From positions 1-47,546 of IMG/VR virus record IMGVR_UViG_3300025057_000010: a DNA stretch of 47,546 bases. One strand, given 5' to 3'. The notes under the pieces are model-generated. The model had not been told where the DNA came from, made no database searches, and saw only the letters and a program-made list of their open reading frames with translations. This document shows positions 13,710 through 21,843 of the stretch, piece by piece (the stretch's first letter is position 1; each line of letters begins with the position of its first letter). The DNA comes from a virus. A program made the position numbers and the translations under genes.

Positions 13710-13857
13710 AGAAACATTGGAAGAATTGTGTTATCAATTATATATGGTAGGAAACACTGATTCATTAAAAAGCATAACAAGAGGTAGAGATCAAGTCATG
13801 ATAATATTTAATGAAAGGCTTAAAACTCTAACTAAAAATCAAAACAAAGATGACTGA
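13702..13857 (+). CDS. small hypothetical protein (51 aa)
   Basis: MSKETLEELCYQLYMVGNTD onward, helical, ending TKNQNKDD through border repeat B. TGA stop overlaps the next start by 8 bases. No family recognised. Confidence 0.58.
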   Translation: MSKETLEELCYQLYMVGNTDSLKSITRGRDQVMIIFNERLKTLTKNQNKDD

Positions 13858-14104
13858 AAAAGAAGTACAACTATTAGGATTTGAAAGAAGAGATGAATCT
13901 GAAGAACCTAATCCATACTACTATTATGTCTACAAAATTGTGGATGGGGTAGATTTTATTACTTCTGCTAATGATGAAGTAGAAAATGGAGAATGGTCAG
14001 TAGAATTTTTAGAAGCAAATCCTAAGATAATATTTACAAAATTTGAAGAAGTTCAAGCATTAATTAATTTGCTTACAAAAAGAATTAAACCAAGACAAAA
14101 ATGA
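13850..14104 (+). CDS. hypothetical protein (84 aa)
   Basis: MTEKEVQLLGFERRDESEEP onward. YYYYVYKIVDGVDFITSAND with ENGEWSVEFLEANPKIIFTK gives a strand-rich core and a C-terminal helix; the LLGF...YYYYV...FITS pattern is common in Bacteroidetes mobile elements. It ends PRQK on the variant of border repeat B; the ATG after it opens only a 7-codon frame. Confidence 0.68.
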   Translation: MTEKEVQLLGFERRDESEEPNPYYYYVYKIVDGVDFITSANDEVENGEWSVEFLEANPKIIFTKFEEVQALINLLTKRIKPRQK

Positions 14105-14159
14105 AGATAACAACATTTAATTAATTTTTAGAACTTTTAGATAATATAATTTGTGAATA

Positions 14160-14513
14160 ATGTTTAGTGGAAAATTTATAAAGAAAAATGGAAAGTTTGT
14201 TTTTGATAGTCCTCAAGACAAACTTGCTTATGAGATATTTTTAGATAAAATATCTGAAGGGCAAAAAGTTGAAATGTATTTAGATCTAGCTAGTGGAGAT
14301 AAAAGTGCAGCTCAACTTGCAAAAGTACATGCGTGTATTAGAGAACTAGCAAAAGAAGCTGGTAATACTTTTGAAGAAATGAAAAATATTATCAAAGAAG
14401 AATCTGGACTTAAGGATAAATCTTTTGCTGATTGTAGTAAACACGAATTGATGCTAGCTATTGAAGCTTGTATAGATCTAGGAAAGACTTATTTTAATTT
14501 GAATCTTCAGTAG
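14160..14513 (+). CDS. possible NinB-like recombination protein (117 aa)
   Basis: Residues about 45-117 (SAAQLAKVHACIRELAKEAG, then FEEMKNIIKEESGL and ELMLAIEACIDLGK) resemble phage NinB/Orf recombination mediators in the order of helices and the final helix before a short tail. NinB-type proteins help load recombinases on single-stranded DNA. Likeness is by eye. The gene starts the replication module and its 3' end overlaps the convergent minus-strand gene by 20 bases. Confidence 0.6.
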   Translation: MFSGKFIKKNGKFVFDSPQDKLAYEIFLDKISEGQKVEMYLDLASGDKSAAQLAKVHACIRELAKEAGNTFEEMKNIIKEESGLKDKSFADCSKHELMLAIEACIDLGKTYFNLNLQ

Positions 14514-14829
14514 AATCTTCTTGAACAGTAGGTTCTACATAACCTTCATCACCAGGTTCAGGAATTTCTCTTTCTATAAAGAGATTGTTTTCAGTAGCTT
14601 GTTTTTCAATTTCAGCAAGTAAAAGAATTATAGTATAAAAAGATCGTTGAGAGTTATCAAGGTTTTCATATTTTTCATTCATTATTTGTTTGAAATATTC
14701 ATCACCTTTATCTTCTATTTTCATATTTTGAAGAATAGTAAAAGATGCAGCTTTAGCCATTAAATAAAAGCTTTTATTAACTTTTATATCTAAAATTGCA
14801 TCGTCTTTTAACTCTTTTACTTTAATCAT
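14494..14829 (-). CDS. lone minus-strand gene in the plus block (111 aa)
   Basis: MIKVKELKDDAILDIKVNKS onward: a short strand, then helices (YLMAKAASFTILQNMKIEDK; QRSFYTIILLLAEIEKQATE) and an acidic proline-glycine tail (REIPEPGDEGYVEPTVQEDS). Protein-like throughout with its own ATG, while the opposite strand has no open frame here. I recall similar small proteins in crAss-like phages; a late or virion role would fit the strand of the late genes, but this is inference. Confidence 0.8.
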   Translation of the reverse strand: MIKVKELKDDAILDIKVNKSFYLMAKAASFTILQNMKIEDKGDEYFKQIMNEKYENLDNSQRSFYTIILLLAEIEKQATENNLFIEREIPEPGDEGYVEPTVQEDSTEDSN

Positions 14830-14861
14830 GATTATTAATTTTAGGTAAAAATAATAAAAAT

Positions 14862-15548
14862 ATGGATTTAGAAAAAATTAAACTTAAATTGTTTGAAAAA
14901 TTAAAACCCAGCGGTTGGGATAGAGTTTTTAAATCTTTTATATTTAGTTCAGATTTTGATAAGATTCTTACAGACTTATGGGAGTTAACTAAAATAGACA
15001 AGAGATTTACACCACCTCTTAAACAAGTATTTAGAGCATTTGAAGAATGTCCTTATAATGATTTAAAAGTTGTTATGATTGGACAAGATCCGTATCCTCA
15101 ATTAGGAGTTGCAGATGGTATTGCATTTAGCTGTAGTAATACAAATAAATTACAACCATCTTTAAGATATATGTTTAAAGAGTTAAATGGAACACAGTAC
15201 GATAGTTTTGATCCGGATCTAAAAAGATGGTCTAATCAAGGTGTTCTTATGTTAAATACAGCGTTAACAGTTGAAGTAGGTAAAATAGGTAGTCATTATG
15301 ATATATGGAAACCTTTTACTGCTTACTTACTTGATTGGTTAAATAGCTATAATACCGGATTAATTTATGTCTACATGGGTAAAAAAGCTGAAGGATGGTC
15401 TGAACTTACTAATGACAATAATCATAAGTTTTTCGTTAAACACCCTGCTTCTGCTGCTTATAACGGCTCTCAATGGGATTGTGATAATTTATTTACTAAA
15501 GTATCTAGGTTATCTAACGAATTAAATGGTAAACATATAGAGTGGTAA
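14862..15548 (+). CDS. ung: uracil-DNA glycosylase (family 1)
   Basis: 228 residues, normal length for the family. GQDPY (74-78) holds the water-activating aspartate, LNTALTVE follows the usual position for the uracil pocket, and HPASAAYNGSQWDCDNLF (H194 on) replaces the usual HPSPLS leucine loop. It removes uracil from DNA. crAss-like phages commonly carry it. The 32-base gap to the minus-strand gene before it holds only AT-rich sequence. Confidence 0.93.
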   Translation: MDLEKIKLKLFEKLKPSGWDRVFKSFIFSSDFDKILTDLWELTKIDKRFTPPLKQVFRAFEECPYNDLKVVMIGQDPYPQLGVADGIAFSCSNTNKLQPSLRYMFKELNGTQYDSFDPDLKRWSNQGVLMLNTALTVEVGKIGSHYDIWKPFTAYLLDWLNSYNTGLIYVYMGKKAEGWSELTNDNNHKFFVKHPASAAYNGSQWDCDNLFTKVSRLSNELNGKHIEW

Positions 15549-15550
15549 AG

Positions 15551-16138
15551 ATGACTGAAATATTTAATTTATTGATTGAGAAAGAATTAACTCCAAATTC
15601 TTTCTATGTTTTGTATTGTATAAAAGAGAAAATTGTTCCTAATAAATTAGTGAATAAAAACTTAGAAACACAAAGATTGATCAATCAAAACTGGTTAACA
15701 GAAAATTTGCAATTGACAGACAAAAGTCTTATTTTTATAACCAAGATTGATGGGTATTTTAAGAAATCTAAAAAGAAGACATCTAAGGACTTAATGGGAG
15801 ATAATTTTATGCAGAAAATTGATGCATATGTAAAACTTTTCCCTAATAAGAAGCTATCCTCTGGTAAATATGCTAGAGTACCTGCTAAAAGTTTAGAAGG
15901 ATCTTTTAGATGGTTTTTTGAGAATTATGATTATGACTGGCAGACAATATTTGCTGCAACACAGAAATATATAAATGAATATGAAACTAAAAATTATGAT
16001 TATATGAGGACTTCTCGTTATTTCTTAAGAAAACAGAATTTAGATAAGTCCTGGGATTCAGATTTAGCTACGTATTGTGAATTCCTAAATGATACCCCCG
16101 ACGTAGATGAAAATCCGTTTGAAGAATTAATTGTATAA
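15551..16138 (+). CDS. possible replication initiation or helicase-loading protein (195 aa)
   Basis: ATG 15551 is preferred to an in-frame GTG at 15542. The N-terminal 70 residues (EIFNLLIEKELTPNSFYVLY) read like a winged helix. The C-terminal half (RWFFENYDYDWQTIFAATQK, then YDYMRTSRYFLRKQ) looks like the conserved tail of phage replication organiser proteins. Its place directly before the DnaB-like helicase supports a helicase-loading role. No catalytic motif. Confidence 0.72.
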   Translation: MTEIFNLLIEKELTPNSFYVLYCIKEKIVPNKLVNKNLETQRLINQNWLTENLQLTDKSLIFITKIDGYFKKSKKKTSKDLMGDNFMQKIDAYVKLFPNKKLSSGKYARVPAKSLEGSFRWFFENYDYDWQTIFAATQKYINEYETKNYDYMRTSRYFLRKQNLDKSWDSDLATYCEFLNDTPDVDENPFEELIV

Positions 16139-16147
16139 ATAAAGACT

Positions 16148-17149
16148 ATGTCTCGACTTTTTGATGGTGCAAGACACTTATTACCAGTTAGTGAAAGAGA
16201 AGCTTTAGAAAAAGGTCTTAGAAAAATGAAGGCAAGAAGAGAGGGTAAGTTACCTTCTTTAGTTAGTGCTTGGCCAAAATTTAATGATGCTTTTTGTGAT
16301 GGGCTTGAATGGAGAACAATTACTGTAGTAGGTGCAAGACCTGGTACTGGTAAAACACTTTTTATGGATCAGTTAGTTTCTGACATTATTAAGAATAATA
16401 CTAATCAAGTATTTAGAGTTCTTAAATTCCAAATGGAAATGGTAGATGAGACTAGCGCAATTAGAAAGTTTGGTTTGATTACAGGTGCTGATTATAATAC
16501 ATTAATGAGTAAAGATGGTAAATTGGTAGATAAAAATATTTACCAAAAATGTGTGGAGTATTATCATGAAAGTGCTAAAAGTGACATAGTAAATGTTATT
16601 TATGATGTGTGTACGGTTAATGAAATGTGTGCTACAATTCATTATGAACTTGAGAGACAAAAAAGACCGGATGGATCATATCCTAACATGCTTGTTACTA
16701 TTGACCACTCAGCTTTATTTAGAGTTGACGTAGGTCAAAAAGACAAGTTTGGAATGTTAGGTGCTTTAGGAGAAGCTTTAACAATGATGAAGAAAAAATA
16801 TCCAGTTGCTTTTGTAGTATTAAGTCAGTTAAATAGGAATATTGATGATCCTAAACGACAGATAGAAGGTACATATGGAAATTATGTATTAGACTCAGAT
16901 ATTTATGGTTCAGATGCATTGTTACAACACGCAGATGTAGTTATGGGAATTAATAAGCCATCTGTAAGAAAATTAAGAAAATACGGACCTGAAAAGTTTA
17001 TAATTGAAGATCCGGATACATTGGTATTTCATTTTCTTAAATCTAGAAATGGCACAACTCGTACAAGTTTCTTTAAACTTGACAGAACTACTATGAGAAT
17101 AATAGAAATGAATACTCCAGCGAGAGAAACAATTAAAACAATGGTATAA
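16148..17149 (+). CDS. replicative DnaB-like helicase (SF4)
   Basis: 333 residues, the RecA-like motor without the N-terminal domain of cellular DnaB. Walker A GARPGTGKT (62-70), Walker B-like TIDHSALF, and SQLNR with the downstream DSDIYGSDALLQHADVVMGI, the DnaB motif H3-H4 region. It would unwind the fork 5' to 3' with the primase and polymerase encoded downstream. Confidence 0.92.
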   Translation: MSRLFDGARHLLPVSEREALEKGLRKMKARREGKLPSLVSAWPKFNDAFCDGLEWRTITVVGARPGTGKTLFMDQLVSDIIKNNTNQVFRVLKFQMEMVDETSAIRKFGLITGADYNTLMSKDGKLVDKNIYQKCVEYYHESAKSDIVNVIYDVCTVNEMCATIHYELERQKRPDGSYPNMLVTIDHSALFRVDVGQKDKFGMLGALGEALTMMKKKYPVAFVVLSQLNRNIDDPKRQIEGTYGNYVLDSDIYGSDALLQHADVVMGINKPSVRKLRKYGPEKFIIEDPDTLVFHFLKSRNGTTRTSFFKLDRTTMRIIEMNTPARETIKTMV

Positions 17150-17162
17150 ATTAAATGCGAAA

Positions 17163-17774
17163 ATGGGTAATTTAAGAAAAGACAAAGAAAGAGAGTTTTA
17201 CATGCAACACATGGATACTTTTAAAGCAATAGGAATTGCTGATCCATTCTTTACAATTAAAACGGCTTTCTTTAAGAAAGGTAAATTTGGTAGACAATGT
17301 CAATTCTTTGAATGGGAATTGAAAAAAGAAGAGGATATCTACATTGAGTTTTATGATAATGTTTATGATGACGGAAATAGTGCCAAAGATATGGTACCTA
17401 TGAATGAAGATAGACAATTATTTAAGCTTAAGTATAATCCTTATTATGATGAAGAATATGATATTATTGAAGGTTATGATAGCAAAGGAAATCCAGATAA
17501 AAAATATTTGGTTCCGGTAAATGAAATGGCAGTAGTATTAAAAAGTGGTCAAGAGATCAGTTATTCTTTATATGAAAAAAGAAAAGAAGAAGAGGAATTA
17601 GCTGTTCCAGAATTACAAAAATCTGTTAGTTTATTTCCTGATTTTGAAGAAGAATTTGCACCTAAAAAAGAATCTGAAGATACATCTGATTTAAAAAGTG
17701 TGCTACTAAAGTTGAGTCATGAGATATCTAACTTAAGTAGTGTTTTAGAAAGTACAATACATAAAATAAAATGA
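17163..17774 (+). CDS. hypothetical protein (203 aa)
   Basis: Starts MGNLRKDKEREFYMQHMDTF. A middle of aromatic and acidic residues (YIEFYDNVYDDGNSAKDM) is followed by a C-terminal helix (LKLSHEISNLSSVLESTIHK), likely a coiled coil. It lies between helicase and Sak4-like genes and overlaps the latter by ATGA, so a replication accessory role is plausible. No family recognised. Confidence 0.78.
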   Translation: MGNLRKDKEREFYMQHMDTFKAIGIADPFFTIKTAFFKKGKFGRQCQFFEWELKKEEDIYIEFYDNVYDDGNSAKDMVPMNEDRQLFKLKYNPYYDEEYDIIEGYDSKGNPDKKYLVPVNEMAVVLKSGQEISYSLYEKRKEEEELAVPELQKSVSLFPDFEEEFAPKKESEDTSDLKSVLLKLSHEISNLSSVLESTIHKIK

Positions 17775-18493
17775 GTACAATAGTATTACCAACAAAAAAA
17801 GTAAAAGCTCAAAGAGTCAATCCAAAAAGATTATTAGTTTATTCTAAACCTAAAACAGGTAAGACAACTGCATTTGCAGGCCTTGAGAATAATTTAATAC
17901 TTGATTTGGAAAACGGAGCTGAATATGTAGAAGCATTAAAAGTTCCTATTTCTGATCTACAAACATTATTGGATGCTGGCAAAGCAATAAAAGAAGCCGG
18001 GAAACCATATAAATATGTAACTGTAGATACTGTAACAGCATTAGAAGAAATGATAATGCCTTTAGCAGTAAAACTTTACCGACAAACACCAATGGGTAAA
18101 AATTATAGTGGTGATAATGTAACTACATTGCCTAATGGTGCTGGATATTTGTATATTCGACAAGCATTTTTCCAAGTATTAGATTTTATTGATACATTAG
18201 CACCCACAATTATTTTATCTGGACATATCAAAGACAAAGTTGTTGATGATAAAGGAGAAATGGTTATGGCTGCAAACATTGATCTTACAGGTAAGATTAA
18301 GTCTTTAATTTGTGCGCAAGCAGATGCAATTGGATATATGTATAGAAAAGGTAATCAAGCTATTCTTAGTTTTAAAACTAATGATGAAGTTACGTGTGGT
18401 GCTAGACCAGAGCATTTACGTAATGAAGAAATAGTAATTACCGAAATGATTGATGGTGTTGTTAAGACATCATGGGATAAAGTTTTTGTTTAA
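17771..18493 (+). CDS. RecA-fold ATPase, Sak4-like recombinase
   Basis: 240 residues. Walker A PKTGKTT (K31-T32), then LILDLENGAEYVEAL and YVTVDTVTALEEM as Walker B, plus TIILSGHIKDKVVDDKGE late in the core, all in the order of the Sak4 group of phage RecA-like ATPases. These anneal single strands with an SSB partner, here the next gene. Overlaps the upstream stop (ATGA). Confidence 0.88.
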   Translation: MSTIVLPTKKVKAQRVNPKRLLVYSKPKTGKTTAFAGLENNLILDLENGAEYVEALKVPISDLQTLLDAGKAIKEAGKPYKYVTVDTVTALEEMIMPLAVKLYRQTPMGKNYSGDNVTTLPNGAGYLYIRQAFFQVLDFIDTLAPTIILSGHIKDKVVDDKGEMVMAANIDLTGKIKSLICAQADAIGYMYRKGNQAILSFKTNDEVTCGARPEHLRNEEIVITEMIDGVVKTSWDKVFV

Positions 18494-18514
18494 TAATTAA
18501 AAAGTAAAAAAAGT

Positions 18515-19192
18515 ATGGCTTTAAGTACAGAAGGTTTAAGTGCAGGAGGAGGTTCAGGATTACCTAAAACAATTAGTCCAGGCAATAACATATTAAAAAT
18601 TAATAGTGTTACCTTAGATCCGTTTAAGTTTATTGATAATGCATATCATTTGATGTTGCATGTAGAAACTAAACCAATTGATGGATTTGAAGGTTTTTCA
18701 ATTGATCGTGATAATCCAGATGCTGGTCATTATAAAGGACAAATTGGTAGAGTAAAAGCAAGTCAATATGCATTTGCAGATGGTGAAACAAAATCTGGTA
18801 TTAAAATTCAGAGAGATAGATCTATTTTAATATTTTTACAAAACCTGTGTAACACATTAGGTATTAATGATTGGATGACTGCGCAACATAATCAACACGA
18901 AACTGTTGAAGATTTTGTTAAAGCATTTAATGACGAGGCACCGTTTAAAGATAAATATCTTGAATATTGTGTTGCCGGTAAAGAGTATGTTGGGAAAACA
19001 GGATATACTAATTACGACATGTGGTTACCAAAAGCAGATAAAGGAAAATATGCTTATGGTGAAATAGAAGGTGGAAAAGTTATAATTTATGACGAAGCTA
19101 AACATCTGAAAAAACTTGAAAACAAAAATGTAGAAAGTTTTGGAAATGATGATTTTAGTAAAACAACTTCAAATGATTTCTCTCTAGACTAA
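18515..19192 (+). CDS. putative single-stranded DNA-binding protein (225 aa)
   Basis: Residues about 20-150 read as an OB-like core (KTISPGNNILKINSVTLDPF; YHLMLHVETKPIDGFEGF), with a tyrosine- and lysine-rich second half and a disordered acidic tail ending NDFSLD. The next gene in such phages after a Sak4-like ATPase is commonly an SSB, as here. A glycine-serine start precedes the core. It is followed by a hairpin at 19202. Confidence 0.7.
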   Translation: MALSTEGLSAGGGSGLPKTISPGNNILKINSVTLDPFKFIDNAYHLMLHVETKPIDGFEGFSIDRDNPDAGHYKGQIGRVKASQYAFADGETKSGIKIQRDRSILIFLQNLCNTLGINDWMTAQHNQHETVEDFVKAFNDEAPFKDKYLEYCVAGKEYVGKTGYTNYDMWLPKADKGKYAYGEIEGGKVIIYDEAKHLKKLENKNVESFGNDDFSKTTSNDFSLD

Positions 19193-19201
19193 ATAAAGAT
19201 A

Positions 19202-19235
19202 AGAGGGGGATCATAGTGATTCCCCTCTAAACTTT
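19202..19235 (+). terminator. probable terminator or pause hairpin
   Basis: AGAGGGGGAT (19202-19211) pairs with ATTCCCCTCT (19219-19228; one G-T pair), followed only by TAAACTTTAAATTTT. The weak T-run suggests partial read-through. Confidence 0.65.
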
Positions 19236-19247
19236 AAATTTTAGTCT

Positions 19248-20225
19248 ATGATTTCAACAAAAAAAATAATTTCCGATCTAAATGATATACCTAGAGAATG
19301 GGTATTTGAGCATTATTTAAATCTTGGGGAAAGACTTTCTGGTCAAAGTTTAAAAATCAAATCTGTATTTAGTAGTAAAGATAAAGTACCCTCTATGTGT
19401 ATCTACATCGATAATGCTGGTAGATATAAGTTTAAAGATTTTTCTTCAGGATATGGTGGTGACGGTCTAAATTTAGTTATGTATTTATTCAACCTATCTA
19501 GTAGAGGTAAGGCATCCTTTAAAATTATGGATGACTACAATGAATTTATATCTAACAATTCATATATACCGTTGGAATATAAACCTCAAAGTAAATATGC
19601 TGTATCTGATTTTGAAATTAGACATTGGACAACATTAGATAAGTCCTATTGGCAAATGTATAAGTTAACTTCTGCAATGTTAGAAGATTACAATGTTCAT
19701 CCTTTATCTTTTTATACTATGGTTAAAGAAGATGAAGGTAGAGTATTAGACTCAATAACTATTGAAGGTAATTTTATATATGGTTATTTTAGAGAAGACG
19801 GGTCTTTGTATAAAATATATACTCCTAAAAATAAAGATAACAAGTTTATTAAAGTTAGAGATTATATACAAGGTTCTGATCAAGTTACTTTTGAAAGTAA
19901 ATATTTAGTTATTCTTTCTTCTTTAAAAGATCTAATGTGTTTTAAAACATTAGGTATTGGTAATGTAGAATGTATAGCTCCAGATAGTGAGAACAGTATG
20001 ATATCAAAGAGTTTTATGAAACCTTATATAGATAAGTTTAGTAAGATTATTATACTGTTTGATAATGACGAGCCTGGTCTAAAATCAGCTAAAAAATACA
20101 AAACTCAATATGGGTTTGATTACATTAATTTAGAACTATCAAAGGATCTGTCAGATTCAGTAAAAGATCACGGTTTAGAAGTGGTTAGAAATGAAGTATT
20201 CAAATTATTAAAAAGTATTTTATGA
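19248..20225 (+). CDS. DNA primase with TOPRIM domain
   Basis: 325 residues. The first 60 residues (WVFEHYLNLGERLSGQ; FKDFSSGYGGDGLNLVMYL) correspond to the DnaG-type N-terminal region, but zinc-binding cysteines are missing. LSSLKDLMCFKTLGIGNVEC and FDNDEPGLKSAKKY (D272-N-D274) are the two TOPRIM motifs; the usual first-motif glutamate is serine, as in some phage primases. It makes RNA primers with the DnaB-like helicase. Ends in ATGA with the next gene. Confidence 0.87.
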   Translation: MISTKKIISDLNDIPREWVFEHYLNLGERLSGQSLKIKSVFSSKDKVPSMCIYIDNAGRYKFKDFSSGYGGDGLNLVMYLFNLSSRGKASFKIMDDYNEFISNNSYIPLEYKPQSKYAVSDFEIRHWTTLDKSYWQMYKLTSAMLEDYNVHPLSFYTMVKEDEGRVLDSITIEGNFIYGYFREDGSLYKIYTPKNKDNKFIKVRDYIQGSDQVTFESKYLVILSSLKDLMCFKTLGIGNVECIAPDSENSMISKSFMKPYIDKFSKIIILFDNDEPGLKSAKKYKTQYGFDYINLELSKDLSDSVKDHGLEVVRNEVFKLLKSIL

Positions 20226-20653
20226 GTTGGTTGTATAAAGGTAAGGAGTTTACGGAAGATATGATTCCTGAAGGAGCTGTTGGCTTTGTGTATGAAATGA
20301 AAGCTATAGTTGATGGTAAAGTGGTTAGATACATAGGTAAAAAGAACTTTTTTTCTGTAAGAAAAAAAAAGTTTGGTAAAAAAGCTCTTGCTCAAATGAA
20401 AGATAAAAGAGCTAAAAAATACACTATGGTATCAAAACCAAGTTATGAAAACTACTATAGCAGTAATAAAGTATTACAAGAAGCTCACAAAAATAATATC
20501 CCTATTCAAAGATATATGATCAGGATATGTTACTCTAAAACAGAGTTGACATATTATGAAACAAAATATCAGTTTAATAGAGAGGTTTTAGAAAAAGAAG
20601 AGTACCTAAATGGAAACATACTAGGTAAGTTTTATAAGTTTAAATCAGAATAG
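20222..20653 (+). CDS. putative GIY-YIG-type nuclease (143 aa)
   Basis: GFVYEM (21-26) and RYIGKKNFFS (36-45) are the paired strands of a GIY-YIG fold, followed by a basic helix, SYENYYSSNKVLQEAHKN and ELTYYETKYQF with a glutamate in the expected metal-binding place. This layout occurs in several small phage endonucleases. The spacing between the two strands is longer than usual. Could be a homing or junction nuclease. Confidence 0.6.
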   Translation: MSWLYKGKEFTEDMIPEGAVGFVYEMKAIVDGKVVRYIGKKNFFSVRKKKFGKKALAQMKDKRAKKYTMVSKPSYENYYSSNKVLQEAHKNNIPIQRYMIRICYSKTELTYYETKYQFNREVLEKEEYLNGNILGKFYKFKSE

Positions 20654-20655
20654 TT

Positions 20656-21081
20656 ATGAAAGAAACAGAAATGATGGCAGTTCTTTTAGAATTGCACCAA
20701 TTAGGTGTTACCGGAATAAACATATATTATGAAGGTAGTGGTGATAGCGGTGGTATTGAAGAAGGGTGGTATACAACTCAAGAATTATCAGATGATATAG
20801 ATATCGCATTTGATACAATTTTAAATGAAGTAGTTGGATGGTCAACGTTATCTACTGCTACTAATATAAAAAGTGAAAATCCTGAAATTTGGGATAAGTT
20901 AGAAAATTTTGCAAGCTCACAACTTCTTGATACTATAGAAGATTGGTGGAATAATGATGGTGGTTATGGTAATCTATGCATATTAGTACCATCTGGAAAG
21001 TATAAGATATATAATAATGTGCGTTATACTCAAATAGAAGATTATTATCATGAAGGTGAGTTAATTGATAAATGTGATTAA
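20656..21081 (+). CDS. hypothetical protein (141 aa), DUF6878-like
   Basis: NIYYEGSGDSGGIEEGWYTT and EDWWNNDGGYGNLCILVPSG are the two parts of a pattern I recall from the DUF6878 group: a GSGDSG loop, and a late tryptophan-aspartate-glycine stretch. Function unknown. Acidic. Two bases after the nuclease stop. Confidence 0.62.
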   Translation: MKETEMMAVLLELHQLGVTGINIYYEGSGDSGGIEEGWYTTQELSDDIDIAFDTILNEVVGWSTLSTATNIKSENPEIWDKLENFASSQLLDTIEDWWNNDGGYGNLCILVPSGKYKIYNNVRYTQIEDYYHEGELIDKCD

Positions 21082-21082
21082 A

Positions 21083-21424
21083 ATGGCACATCCTATTGTA
21101 CATGCAAAATCATCTGTTCGTAAATGGGGAGGATCTGTAGAAGATTATCTTCATATTCATGAGTGGTTTGATGAAACTAAGGCTTGGATAGGTCATAGTA
21201 AACATAGAATGTTCAGACATCACAGTGAAGGTATATTTGAATGTGAAAAGATATTTGGAAAATCCTTTAGAAACTCTGATGATCGTATTGTATATACAAG
21301 ATATGTTGGTGAGCAACATGTAAAAGAAGATTGTAATAATCATATTCCTTCTGCAAAAGAATGGGTTGATAATATTAATAGTCCTAAAGAATGGATGATT
21401 AAAACTTTAAAAATTGAAGACTGA
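21083..21424 (+). CDS. DUF6915-like protein (113 aa)
   Basis: ATG 21083 (MAHPIVHAKSSVRKWGGSVE) matches the conserved start of the DUF6915 group, so the frame from 21065 is too long. DYLHIHEWFDETKAWIGHSK, RHHSEGIFECEKIFG, RYVGEQHVKEDCNNHIPS are its other blocks. Histidine-rich, possibly metal-binding. Occurs in phages and bacteria; role unknown. Confidence 0.8.
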   Translation: MAHPIVHAKSSVRKWGGSVEDYLHIHEWFDETKAWIGHSKHRMFRHHSEGIFECEKIFGKSFRNSDDRIVYTRYVGEQHVKEDCNNHIPSAKEWVDNINSPKEWMIKTLKIED

Positions 21425-21843
21425 TGGATAAAATTGTTTTTGATAAAGAAGAAACTAAAAATTTGTTGAACATGTTTAGATCTCCTGATTCAGATAATCA
21501 TACTATGGCATTTGAGTCATTGAAAAATGTAGATTATAAGAATTATCTAGGGGAACTGATTGTTCTATATAAGTATTCTAATAAACCCTTAGAATATTGG
21601 CAAGAAGGATGTTTGAGTGCATATAAAGTATTATTAAAACACGTACCTTCTGAAAAATTAAGCGGTCCAAAAACATTAAGTCTTATTACTGAGAAAAAAG
21701 GATCAAATGCTTCCATAGAAATATTTATGGAGTACTTTATTAAGGATATGTCAGTAATGCTTGAAGCAATTGGTTATCCAACAGATGCCTTTGAAGTAAA
21801 TGTAAAATTAAAAGAAAATGGACAAGCAGAGAAGTCTAAGTAA
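21424..21843 (+). CDS. hypothetical protein sharing a motif with the 424-aa protein
   Basis: Residues about 10-45 (LLNMFRSPDSDNHTMAFESL, then VDYKNYLGELIVLYKY) share spacing and residues with a stretch of the 24505 gene. The middle (PLEYWQEGCLSAYKVLLKHV) is helical. A basic tail overlaps the VWA gene by 26 bases. Possibly an adaptor for the MoxR/VWA system. Confidence 0.75.
   Translation: MDKIVFDKEETKNLLNMFRSPDSDNHTMAFESLKNVDYKNYLGELIVLYKYSNKPLEYWQEGCLSAYKVLLKHVPSEKLSGPKTLSLITEKKGSNASIEIFMEYFIKDMSVMLEAIGYPTDAFEVNVKLKENGQAEKSK

Larger units (their letters stand above)
13430..14104 (+). repeat. border repeat B (four copies and a variant)
   Basis: AAAACAAAGATGA occurs at the starts at 13439, 13539, 13702 and 13850, with a variant (GACAAAAATGA) at 14101. 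In copies 2-4 it encodes the last residues of the upstream protein (QNKDE or QNKDD) and the ATG of the next one in another frame, giving the same 8-base overlap each time. Confidence 0.85.

Noticed and set aside
14101-14124. 7-codon frame after the variant border repeat
   Set aside because: Too short to be a gene; taken as a leftover of a lost cassette or chance.
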